This document shows, piece after piece, positions 27,641 to 34,948 of a DNA stretch of 64,000 bases. The DNA is from DATEDA01 sp963789885 (GTDB lineage: Bacteria; Pseudomonadota; Gammaproteobacteria; Burkholderiales; SG8-39), in contig CAWBNB010000014.1 of assembly GCA_963789885.1 (NCBI GenBank), positions 158,208 to 222,207 of the forward strand, in the 5' to 3' direction. The notes beneath the pieces were generated by a model. It was not told where the DNA came from, searched no databases, and saw only the letters and a list, made by a program, of their open reading frames with translations. The first letter of the stretch is position 1. Each line of letters starts with the position of its first letter. The position numbers and the translations under genes are program-made.

Positions 27641-28348
27641 ATGGGCAGCGACCGATCCGGGAGCCTGGCTGGCTCCGTCTACTACGCCGTCAGGAACGAT
27701 CTCTACGACTTCCGGCTCGGGCCCGGGCAGCGGTTCTCGGAGAACGAGATCGCCGCGCGGCTCGGCGTGTCACGCACGCCGGTGCGCGAGGCGCTCTACC
27801 GACTGCGCGACGAGGGCTACATCGACGTCGCGTCGAAGAGCGGCTGGACGGTGCGGCCGTTCGAGTTCGAGACCTTCGAGCATCTGTACGAGGTGCGCGC
27901 GCTGCTCGAGCTCGCCGCGGTGCGGCGGCTCTGCGAAATGGTGCCGGCACCGGCGCTCGACGAGCTGAAGGAGGTCTGGCTCGTCCCGCATACCGAACGC
28001 GTTGCCGACGGCCGCGAGGTCGGGCGCCTCGACGAGGCGTTCCACCAGACGCTGGTGATCGCGGCCGGCAACCCGGAGCTCGCGCGCATCCACCGCGACA
28101 TCGCCGACCGGATCCGGATCGTGCGCCGGCTGGAGTTCACCGTGCCCGATCGCATGGCGAAGACCTACGCCGAGCACGCGCAGATCCTGCGCGCGATCGT
28201 GCGCAGGAAGCTCGACCAGGCGGCGATGCTGCTCCGCACGCACATCGAGCTGGCCCGCGGCGAAGTGCGCAAGATCACCTTGCACAAGTTCGCGGTGGCG
28301 CGGGAGGCAGCGCCCGCTCCCAGCGCACGCCTCGCGCGCGCGCGCTGA
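27641..28348 (+). CDS. GntR family (FCD domain) transcriptional regulator
   Basis: 235 aa from MGSDRSGSLAGSVYYAVRND; this ATG follows aggaagg at correct spacing, unlike an ATG 9 bp earlier. Winged helix at about residues 10-72 (NEIAARLGVSRTPVREALYRL is the GntR recognition signature), then an all-helical FCD ligand/metal domain (EVRALLELAAVRRL, DEAFHQTLV, EHAQILRAI with its His). Likely a metabolite-responsive repressor. Monocistronic; its target beyond itself is unknown. Confidence 0.92.
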   Translation: MGSDRSGSLAGSVYYAVRNDLYDFRLGPGQRFSENEIAARLGVSRTPVREALYRLRDEGYIDVASKSGWTVRPFEFETFEHLYEVRALLELAAVRRLCEMVPAPALDELKEVWLVPHTERVADGREVGRLDEAFHQTLVIAAGNPELARIHRDIADRIRIVRRLEFTVPDRMAKTYAEHAQILRAIVRRKLDQAAMLLRTHIELARGEVRKITLHKFAVAREAAPAPSARLARAR

Positions 28349-28390
28349 CCGGCGGTCGCATCCGGGCGCAGTTCCGGTCGCCCGCGCAAT

Positions 28391-28410
28391 TTCACAATCG
28401 TTCACACCCG
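28391..28410 (+). promoter_or_regulatory. TTCACA direct-repeat element, copy 1
   Basis: TTCACAATCG followed by TTCACACCCG: two TTCACA hexamers with a 10-bp period (a third, TTCCCG, follows). The first 18 bp recur with one mismatch at 29336-29353 in front of the paralogous small gene. The one-turn period is typical of OmpR-type response-regulator sites. Lies about 150 bp before the small gene. Confidence 0.55.
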
Positions 28411-28555
28411 TTCCCGCGGCGATCGCGCACACTTCGATCGTGCGCTCCTTCGTGACGTCCGTGCGGTTCGCGGCAGTCTCCGGCGGACAGCGGACAGCGC
28501 ACACCAATTCCGCTGCGGCGGACCGTGCGGTCCGCCGCGATACGAGTCGATCGAG

Positions 28556-28765
28556 ATGAGCGTGTACGTCGTGTATCCGAGCCCGCGCGCGGGCTGGGAG
28601 CTGCTCCGCGAAGGCGATCCGGACACGCTGCACTTCGCCGATCGCAACCAGGCGATCGGCTACGGCCGTTCCCTCGCCGACGTGAACCGCCCGAGTGCAC
28701 TCAAGGTCGAGAGCCCGTACGGCGTCGTCGAGGCGTCCTGGTTCTTCGACGCTCCCCGCCGCTAG
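28556..28765 (+). CDS. Small DUF2188-like protein (paralogue 1)
   Basis: 69-aa acidic/basic soluble protein. The layout VVYPSP-GWELLREG-HFADRNQAIGYGRSLA-ALKV-G fits the DUF2188 pattern (GW...EG, then an A-rich helix, then a strand and G). It shares the GW....EG.P.....F..R..A and late W pattern with the small protein at 29424-29651, so the two are probably paralogues. No signal peptide or TM segment. Its stop codon interlocks with the stop of the convergent gene (CTAG). Function unknown. Confidence 0.72.
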   Translation: MSVYVVYPSPRAGWELLREGDPDTLHFADRNQAIGYGRSLADVNRPSALKVESPYGVVEASWFFDAPRR

Positions 28766-29220
28766 CGCGGCGCACCGCTCTCCTTGAACTCCTCCCGCGG
28801 CACGCTCGCGCCGCGGTACGCGGGCTGGATCTCGTCGGCCGCGGTCGGTGGCACGTTCGACGGCCGATCGAGCGGACGCCCGGCCGGCGGCAGATCCGGC
28901 GCGGTCGGCGCGAGGCGGTCGAGCCGGTCGGGACGCCCACCCAGCGCGTACAGATCGGCGAGCGTGCAGCGCCCGGCACGATAGCAGGACGGCAGGCCGT
29001 CGGTGCGCGGCGGGGGATAGATGAAGCCAGCGCCGCCGTAACCGTAGAGCGGATACGGAACGACGACGACCGGCGCGTACAGGCCGTACACCGGCGGGGG
29101 CGCGAGGACGGGTCCGTACATCACACCTGCGCCGAGACCGATCGCCACCTGCGCGGGCACAACCCCGGGCAACGCGGCGATGAGACCGGCGAGTGAAATC
29201 CTGGCGGCGAGCTGGACCAT
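28762..29220 (-). CDS. Secreted proline/tyrosine-rich hypothetical protein
   Basis: 152 aa. N-terminal signal peptide (residues 1-23, cleavage near VVPAQ), then a Gly/Pro/Tyr-rich stretch (GPVLAPPPVYGLYAP, YPLYGYGG) and a polar Pro/Asp/Arg-rich C-terminal half with one Cys pair (SCYRAGRC). No recognised domain. Likely periplasmic or envelope-associated. It lies convergent to paralogue 1 and divergent from paralogue 2 of the DUF2188-like genes. Confidence 0.6.
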   Translation of the reverse strand: MVQLAARISLAGLIAALPGVVPAQVAIGLGAGVMYGPVLAPPPVYGLYAPVVVVPYPLYGYGGAGFIYPPPRTDGLPSCYRAGRCTLADLYALGGRPDRLDRLAPTAPDLPPAGRPLDRPSNVPPTAADEIQPAYRGASVPREEFKESGAPR

Positions 29221-29335
29221 GCGCGGATCAGGAACCTGGAGGGAAGTCTACGCGCAATGGGCGCGACCGCACCGCGGGCCCCTATTCCAGCCCGCCGGTC
29301 AACCCCTGTGAACTTCCGTGCCGATGCCGCACGAG

Positions 29336-29353
29336 TTCACAATCGTTTACACC
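29336..29353 (+). promoter_or_regulatory. TTCACA direct-repeat element, copy 2
   Basis: TTCACAATCGTTTACACC: matches copy 1 in 17 of 18 bases, 71 bp before the second DUF2188-like gene. Just upstream, GTGAACT (about 29309) and AGTTCAC (29334-29340) add an inverted pair, so the region may bind a regulator cooperatively. Confidence 0.58.
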
Positions 29354-29423
29354 AGGCGCGCGGAAGGTCGCCGAAACTAGCGGGCACAAAGTACCGGCCG
29401 CAACGAGGGGGAGCCCCGGTTCG

Positions 29424-29651
29424 ATGCCGCATCAGTGGAAATGCTTCAGAGTCGAGTCCGCCGAGCCCTACGGCTGGGTCGTGTACCTGGAGGGGTCGCC
29501 GCGGGCGCACTTCTTCGTCGGGCGCAGCATCGCGCTCGCGCTTGCCAAGCTCTTCGCGCAGGCGCTCGCGCCGAGCCGCGTCCGGCTCGTCGACCTCTCC
29601 GGGCGGATCACCGAGGAGTGGGCCTACGCGCCGCGCATGATGCGCCACTGA
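29424..29651 (+). CDS. Small DUF2188-like protein (paralogue 2)
   Basis: 75 aa from MPHQWKCFRVESAEPYGWVV. The longer in-frame extension upstream runs through the regulatory element and is rejected. Pattern GWVVYLEG-HFFVGRSIALALAKLFA-SRVRLVDLSGRITEEW matches paralogue 1 and the DUF2188 layout. Preceded by a gagggggag RBS-like run. Function unknown; sharing the TTCACA element with paralogue 1 suggests co-regulation. Confidence 0.68.
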   Translation: MPHQWKCFRVESAEPYGWVVYLEGSPRAHFFVGRSIALALAKLFAQALAPSRVRLVDLSGRITEEWAYAPRMMRH

Positions 29652-29667
29652 CGGCGCGACCGACGCC

Positions 29668-30003
29668 TCAGGTCGCTCGCCCGAGCTGCTTCCGCAGCCG
29701 CCGCGCGAACACGCTCATCTCCCTCGCGGCCTGCTTGTCGCCGCGCGCTTCGGCGACGGCGATCCCCCGCTCGTAGGCCTCGAGGGCGGCCTCGGCGCCG
29801 CCGCTCTCGGCCAGCGCCTTGCCGAGCAGCTTCCAGGCCGCCGAATACGCCGGGTCGCGCGCCACCGCTTCGCGCAAGTGCGGAATCGCACTCGCCGGAT
29901 CGCCGGCTTTCAGATACTCGCTCCCGAGCGAGAAGCGCAAGAGCGCGCCGTCGCGCGGCGTGCCGACGAGCTTGAGGAGGCGTTCGAGCGCGGGAGCGGC
30001 CAT
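29668..30003 (-). CDS. TPR-repeat protein
   Basis: 111-aa soluble protein with about two tetratricopeptide repeats: LRFSLGSEYLKAGDPASAIPH then AWKLLGKALAESGGAEAALEAYERG (canonical W/L/G/Y/A/A/Y spacing), and a basic C-terminal helix. Starts at MAAPALERLL; an alternative ATG 18 bp upstream would overlap the ridA start on the other strand. Probably a protein-protein interaction module. Partner unknown. Confidence 0.8.
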   Translation of the reverse strand: MAAPALERLLKLVGTPRDGALLRFSLGSEYLKAGDPASAIPHLREAVARDPAYSAAWKLLGKALAESGGAEAALEAYERGIAVAEARGDKQAAREMSVFARRLRKQLGRAT

Positions 30004-30006
30004 GCG

Positions 30007-30012
30007 GTAAGA
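30007..30012 (+). promoter_or_regulatory. -10 box placing the ridA transcript start at its ATG
   Basis: TAAGAT followed by exactly 7 nt and then the ridA ATG. With usual -10-to-start spacing the transcript would begin at the A of ATG, giving a leaderless mRNA; no Shine-Dalgarno is visible. No convincing -35. Confidence 0.45.
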
Positions 30013-30019
30013 TTTTGGC

Positions 30020-30400
30020 ATGGCCAAGACGATCGTCTCGACCGGCGGCGCGCCGTCCGCCATCGGCACCTACTCGCAGGCGGTGCGCTGCGGCGACACC
30101 GTGTACTGCTCCGGCCAGATCGGCCTCGACCCGGCGACGATGCAGCTCGCCGAGGGCATCGATGCCCAGATCCACCGCGTCTTCCGGAACCTCCAGGCGG
30201 TCGCCGAGGCCGCCGGGGGCTCGCTCGCCGACGCGGTGAAGGTCACGATCTATCTCGTCGACCTCGCGCACTTCGCCAAGGTGAACGAGATCATGGCGCA
30301 ATACTTCCCGCAGCCGTTCCCGAGCCGTGCCGCGGTCGGCGTCGCCGCGCTCCCGCGCGGAGCGCTCGTGGAAGCGGATGCGACCCTCGTGCTCGGCTGA
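30020..30400 (+). CDS. ridA: RidA family 2-iminobutanoate/2-iminopropanoate deaminase
   Basis: 126-aa YjgF/YER057c/UK114 protein that hydrolyses reactive enamine/imine intermediates from PLP enzymes. AIGTYSQAVRCGDTVYCSGQIGLDP (residues 15 onward), the VFRNLQAV helix and the C-terminal PSRAAVGVAALPRGALVEADA with the catalytic Arg and Glu are all present. Forms trimers. Lies 10 bp before recG. Confidence 0.95.
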   Translation: MAKTIVSTGGAPSAIGTYSQAVRCGDTVYCSGQIGLDPATMQLAEGIDAQIHRVFRNLQAVAEAAGGSLADAVKVTIYLVDLAHFAKVNEIMAQYFPQPFPSRAAVGVAALPRGALVEADATLVLG

Positions 30401-30410
30401 GGCCGCCTAG

Positions 30411-32528
30411 GTGCGCGCGTTGCGCGCCGCGCGCGCCGGCTCCGCCGGCAAGGACACCGCGCTGGCTCGGCCTGCGCAGTCCTCGGTCCGATCGAAGCTT
30501 GCGAAGCTCGGGCTCCGGACCGACTTCGACCTCGTCCTCCACCTGCCGCTCCGCTACGAGGACGAGACCGTGCTCACGCCGATCGGCGAGGTCGGTCACG
30601 GAGTGCCAGCGCTCGTCGAAGGCGACGTCGTCTCGAGCGACATCGCGTTCCGGCCGCGGCGGCAACTCGTGGTCCGGGTGCGCGACGCGAGCGGCGTTCT
30701 CTTCGCGCGCTTCCTCAACTTCTATCAGAGCCAGGCGAACGCGCTCGCCCCGGGCGCGCGGGTGCGGCTCTTCGGCGAAGTCCGCCCGGGTTTCTTCGGC
30801 GACGAGATGGTCCACCCGCGCTACCGCGTGCTGCGCGGTCCGGAGCCGCTCCCCCGGTCGCTGACGCCGGTGTACCCCACGACCGCGGGGCTCGGGCAGG
30901 GGCTGCTCCGCAAGCTGATCGACGAAGCGCTCGGGCGCGCGGACCTCGCCGACACGCTGCCCGAGGAGATTCGCGCCCGGCAGCACCTCGAACCTTTCGC
31001 GCCGTCCGTGCTCCTCCTGCATCGGCCGCCGCCGGAGGTCGACGCGACCGCGCTCGAGCTCCGCAGCCACCCGGCGTGGCGGCGCATGAAGTTCGATGAG
31101 CTGCTCGCCCAGCAGCTGTCGATGCGCATGCACTATCGGGCGCGGCGCGCGCAAGGCGCGCCCCCGCTCGCGCCCGGCGGCGAGCTCGTGGCCCGGCTCC
31201 TCGCGCGGCTGCCGTTCAAGCTGACGCGTGCCCAGGCCCGCGCGTGGAGCGAGATCGAGCGCGACCTCGCCGCCGCCCATCCGATGAACCGTCTCCTTCA
31301 GGGCGACGTCGGCAGCGGCAAGACGATCGTTGCCGCGGCCGCGGCGGTGCGCGCCGTCGAGCGCGGCTGGCAGGCGGCGGTGATGGCGCCGACCGAGATC
31401 CTCGCCGAGCAGCACCACCGCAAGTTCGCGGAGTGGCTGGGGCCGCTCGGCCTCAAAGTGGCGTGGCTCGCCGGCGCACTGCCGGCGCGGGAGCGGCGCG
31501 CGGCGATCGCCGCGGTCGCCGACGGCGAGATCCAGGTCGCCATCGGGACGCACGCGCTCTTCCAGGAGAAGGTCGAGTTCGCCCGGCTCGGTCTCGCGAT
31601 CGTCGACGAGCAGCATCGCTTCGGCGTCCGGCAGCGGCTCGCGCTGCGGGAGAAAGGCAAACGGTCGGCGGCGAAGCGCGGCCAGGCGGAGGAGGCCCCG
31701 CCGCTCGTGCCGCACCAGCTCATGATGAGCGCGACGCCGATCCCGCGCACGCTGTCGATGAGCTACTACGCCGACCTCGACGTGTCGGTGATCGACGAGC
31801 TGCCGCCCGGCCGCAAGCCCGTCGTCACCAAGCTCGTCGCCGGCAACCGGCGCGACGAGGTGGTGCGGCGGATCCACGAAGCCTGTGCCGGCGGGCGCCA
31901 GGCGTACTGGGTGTGTCCGCTGATCGAGGAGTCGGAGGCGCTCGAGCTCAAGACCGCGATCGAGACGCACGCGCGGCTCGCCGCCGAGCTGCCGGGCCTC
32001 GCGGTCGGACTCGTGCACGGCAGGCTGCCGCAGGGCGAGAAAGCCGCGGTGATGGAGGCGTTCAAGGCCGGGCGCATCCAGCTTCTCGTCGCGACGACGG
32101 TGATCGAGGTCGGGGTCGACGTCCCCAACGCCTCGCTGATGGTAATCGAGCACGCCGAGCGGTTCGGGCTGTCGCAGCTCCATCAGCTGCGCGGGCGCGT
32201 CGGCCGCGGCGCCGACGAGAGCGTGTGCATCCTGCTCTACGAGCATCCGCTCTCCGAGGGGGCGCGCACGCGGCTCAAGGTGATCTACGAGCACACGGAC
32301 GGGTTCCGGATCGCGCACGAAGACATGCTGCTGCGCGGCCCCGGCGAGTACCTCGGCGCGCGCCAGAGCGGCGTGGCACTCCTGCGCTTCGCCGACCTGG
32401 TGCGCGACGACGATCTGGTGCAGGCGGCGCGCGCGGCCGCGGACCTGATGCTCGACCGCCACCCGGCCGAGGCGGCGCGCCACGTCGCGCGCTGGCTCGG
32501 CGGGCGGACCGAGCTCATGGCCGTGTAG
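30411..32528 (+). CDS. recG: ATP-dependent DNA helicase RecG
   Basis: 705-aa branch-migration helicase that regresses stalled forks. The N-terminal wedge/OB domain (about residues 20-200) is followed by helicase motifs: LLQGDVGSGKT (Walker A, about 297), IVDEQHRFG (DEQH motif II, about 400), MSATPIPRT (motif III) and the C-terminal QLHQLRGRVGRG (motif VI). Length is normal. The GTG start is preceded only weakly by an RBS, and translation may couple to ridA. Confidence 0.95.
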   Translation: MRALRAARAGSAGKDTALARPAQSSVRSKLAKLGLRTDFDLVLHLPLRYEDETVLTPIGEVGHGVPALVEGDVVSSDIAFRPRRQLVVRVRDASGVLFARFLNFYQSQANALAPGARVRLFGEVRPGFFGDEMVHPRYRVLRGPEPLPRSLTPVYPTTAGLGQGLLRKLIDEALGRADLADTLPEEIRARQHLEPFAPSVLLLHRPPPEVDATALELRSHPAWRRMKFDELLAQQLSMRMHYRARRAQGAPPLAPGGELVARLLARLPFKLTRAQARAWSEIERDLAAAHPMNRLLQGDVGSGKTIVAAAAAVRAVERGWQAAVMAPTEILAEQHHRKFAEWLGPLGLKVAWLAGALPARERRAAIAAVADGEIQVAIGTHALFQEKVEFARLGLAIVDEQHRFGVRQRLALREKGKRSAAKRGQAEEAPPLVPHQLMMSATPIPRTLSMSYYADLDVSVIDELPPGRKPVVTKLVAGNRRDEVVRRIHEACAGGRQAYWVCPLIEESEALELKTAIETHARLAAELPGLAVGLVHGRLPQGEKAAVMEAFKAGRIQLLVATTVIEVGVDVPNASLMVIEHAERFGLSQLHQLRGRVGRGADESVCILLYEHPLSEGARTRLKVIYEHTDGFRIAHEDMLLRGPGEYLGARQSGVALLRFADLVRDDDLVQAARAAADLMLDRHPAEAARHVARWLGGRTELMAV

Positions 32529-32604
32529 CCGCTCCGCAAACGCCGGGACGAGAAAATCGCCCGCTCGGACGCCGCCTCCGGGACCCGATGGCCCGGCCGG
32601 GCGG

Positions 32605-32610
32605 GATAAT
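32605..32610 (+). promoter_or_regulatory. -10 box placing the ubiA transcript start at its ATG
   Basis: GATAAT, then exactly 7 nt, then the preferred ubiA ATG, the same arrangement as at ridA. It predicts a leaderless or near-leaderless message. The -35 region is not recognisable. Confidence 0.42.
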
Positions 32611-32617
32611 GCGCGCC

Positions 32618-33529
32618 ATGCCTGCCGCCGCATTCCGCAGCCGCATCGTCCTCTACGAGCGCCTGATGCGGCTCGACAAGCCGATCGGGACGCTGCTCCT
32701 CCTCTGGCCCACGCTGTGGGCGGTGTGGATCGCCCCGTGGGGAAGGCCCCACTGGGTCACCGTGTGGATCTTCGCGCTGGGTACGCTCCTCATGCGCTCC
32801 GCGGGGTGCGTGGTGAACGACCTCTGGGACGCGGGGTTCGACGCGCAGGTGAAGCGCACGCGCGACCGGCCGATCGCCACCGGCGAGGTGAGCCGGCGCG
32901 AGGCGCTCATGCTCGCCGCGGCGCTTGCCTTGCTCGCGTTCGGGCTCGTGCTCATCTTCAACCGGCTCACGATCGCGCTGTCGGTGGCCGCGCTCGCGCT
33001 TGCGGTGACCTATCCGCTCACCAAGCGCTTCTTCGTGCTGCCCCAGGCGTATCTCGGCATCGCGTTCGGGTTCGGCATCCCGATGGCGTTCGCGGCGCAG
33101 CTGAACGAACTGCCGGCGACCGCGTGGTGGCTCCTCGCCGCCAACGTCTTCTGGGCGATCGCCTACGACACCGAGTACGCGATGGTCGACCGGGACGACG
33201 ACGTGAAACTCGGGATCCGGACCGCGGCCATCCTGTTCGGGCGCCACGACGTGGCGGCGGTGATGGTCTGCTACGCGGCGATGCTCGCGATCCTGGCCTG
33301 GGTCGGGATGTACGAGAAGCTCGGGCTCGCTTACTATGCCGGGCTCGCGGTGGCCGCCGCCATGATGGCTTACCACTACACCCTGATCCGCGGCCGCACG
33401 CGCGAGGGCTGCTTCAAGGCGTTCCTGCACAACAACTGGGTCGGGGCGGCGATCTTCGCCGGCATCGTGGCAGCGTACGCGCTCGACGGGGCGTGGCCGC
33501 GCTGGGGTTTCGCAACGGGAGCAGGGTAG
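32618..33529 (+). CDS. ubiA: 4-hydroxybenzoate polyprenyltransferase
   Basis: 303-aa integral membrane prenyltransferase of ubiquinone synthesis with about 8-9 TM helices. Both Asp-rich Mg-diphosphate motifs are present: NDLWDAGFDAQVKRTRDRP (about residues 67-85) and YDTEYAMVDRDDD (about 183-195). The start at MPAAAFRS is chosen; an ATG 9 bp earlier is possible. Together with ubiD 1.4 kb downstream it forms a small ubiquinone locus. Confidence 0.95.
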   Translation: MPAAAFRSRIVLYERLMRLDKPIGTLLLLWPTLWAVWIAPWGRPHWVTVWIFALGTLLMRSAGCVVNDLWDAGFDAQVKRTRDRPIATGEVSRREALMLAAALALLAFGLVLIFNRLTIALSVAALALAVTYPLTKRFFVLPQAYLGIAFGFGIPMAFAAQLNELPATAWWLLAANVFWAIAYDTEYAMVDRDDDVKLGIRTAAILFGRHDVAAVMVCYAAMLAILAWVGMYEKLGLAYYAGLAVAAAMMAYHYTLIRGRTREGCFKAFLHNNWVGAAIFAGIVAAYALDGAWPRWGFATGAG

Positions 33530-33534
33530 GGAGC

Positions 33535-34329
33535 ATGGATCTGGGATTGAACGGCAGGGTGGTGCTCATCACCGGCGGCAGCAAGGGCATCGGACTCGCC
33601 TGCGCGAAAGCGTTCCTCGCCGAAGGCGCGAAGGTCGCGATCGTCTCGCGCAGCAAGGTAAACCTCGTCGCGGCCGACCGTCAGCTGAAGGCCGCCGGCC
33701 AGGCGGGCGAGGTGGTCAAGGTGGCCGCCGACCTGATCGACCCCGCGAACGCGCGGCGCATGGCGGCGGAAGTCGAGCAGGCGCTCGGGCCGATCGACGT
33801 CCTCGTCAACTGCGCCGGCGCGGCGAAGCGCACGCCGCCGGACGACCTGACGCCCGAGGCCTGGCGCGCCGCGATGGACGCGAAGTACTTCACCTACGTG
33901 CACGCGATCGACGCCGTGATCAAGGGTATGGCCGCCCGCAAGCGCGGCGCGATCGTGAACGTCATCGGCTCGGGCGGCAAGGTCGCAAGCCCGACGCACC
34001 TGCCGGGCGGCGCGGCGAACGCTGCGCTCATGCTCGCGACCGCGGGCCTCGCGAACGCGTACGGCGGCCACGGCATCCGCGTGAACGCGGTGAACCCCGG
34101 CGCGACGCTCACCGACCGGCTGAAGCAGGGCCTGGAGGCGGACGCCAAGGCCGCGGGCATCACGACCGACGAGGCGCTCAAGCGGGCCACCGCGCGCGTG
34201 GCGCTCGGGCGGCTCGCCGAGCCCGACGAGATCGCGAACGTCGTCCTGTTCCTCGCGTCCGACCGGGCGAGCTACGTCAGCGGCGCGGTGATCGCGATGG
34301 ACGGGGCTGCGGTCCCCATCGTGGTGTGA
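33535..34329 (+). CDS. SDR-family protein lacking the catalytic Tyr/Lys
   Basis: 264-aa Rossmann protein. The nucleotide motif TGGSKGIG (about residues 13-20), NCAG (about 87) and the structural N...PG motif (VNAVNPGATLTDR) mark a short-chain dehydrogenase. Where YxxxK should stand the sequence is PGGAANAALML, so both Tyr and Lys are replaced (Gly and Asn), while the preceding serine region (VIGSGG) is kept. Classical oxidoreductase chemistry is therefore doubtful. A divergent SDR subgroup with altered chemistry or a binding role is inferred. 5 bp after ubiA. Confidence 0.85.
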   Translation: MDLGLNGRVVLITGGSKGIGLACAKAFLAEGAKVAIVSRSKVNLVAADRQLKAAGQAGEVVKVAADLIDPANARRMAAEVEQALGPIDVLVNCAGAAKRTPPDDLTPEAWRAAMDAKYFTYVHAIDAVIKGMAARKRGAIVNVIGSGGKVASPTHLPGGAANAALMLATAGLANAYGGHGIRVNAVNPGATLTDRLKQGLEADAKAAGITTDEALKRATARVALGRLAEPDEIANVVLFLASDRASYVSGAVIAMDGAAVPIVV

Positions 34330-34339
34330 AGGGCGCGGG

Positions 34340-34948
34340 GTGAGCGCGCTCGCGCCCCTGCTCGCCCGGTTCGCCGCACCGGTCTATCCGCAGCTCGGCG
34401 CCGGGGAGCGCGCCATCGCCGACGTCCGGCTCGGCGCCGACACCGCGGTCCTCACCGATCGGCGGGTCGTCGTGACCGGTCACAACTTCGAGCAGAGCCT
34501 CCCGCTCGCGCACATCTCGCTCGTGCGGGTGCGCTTCGAGTACATCGTGAGCGACCTCGTGTTCGCCGTCATCGCCATCGTCATCGCGACGATCCTCTTC
34601 GCGGTGGCTTCGCCTGCGCGGTCGTTTCTCCTCACCCAGGCTACCGCGCTCGAGCCTGCGGTGCAGGCCGAACGCGACAACGCCGAAGGGCACGAGATTG
34701 CCCGGGGCATGCAGCGGCTCGTCGGCGCGGCCGCAGCGATCGCCCGCGCGCTGCCCGTGCTCGGCTGGCTCCTGCTGCTCGTCGCGGCGGCGAAGATCGC
34801 GCTCGGCGTCATCGGCCGCACCGTCGTCACGCTCGCGGCGAGCGGCGGCGAGGTCGAGTTCGCGAAGCGCGGCCACGACCGGGCGCTGCACGAGTTCATC
34901 GCCGAGGTCGGGCGAGCGCTGCCGGGGGCGGGAAGACCGCCCGCGTGA
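34340..34948 (+). CDS. Two-TM hypothetical membrane protein
   Basis: 202 aa. N-terminal ~65 residues are beta-rich (TAVLTDRRVVVTGHNFEQSLPLAHISLVRV) and look like a PH-like or DUF6232-type membrane-reporter domain. TM1 is at about residues 72-90 and TM2 at about 136-155, with a polar loop between and a short cytosolic tail. GTG start; its stop overlaps the GTG of ubiD, so the two are cotranslated. Function unknown. Confidence 0.65.
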   Translation: MSALAPLLARFAAPVYPQLGAGERAIADVRLGADTAVLTDRRVVVTGHNFEQSLPLAHISLVRVRFEYIVSDLVFAVIAIVIATILFAVASPARSFLLTQATALEPAVQAERDNAEGHEIARGMQRLVGAAAAIARALPVLGWLLLLVAAAKIALGVIGRTVVTLAASGGEVEFAKRGHDRALHEFIAEVGRALPGAGRPPA

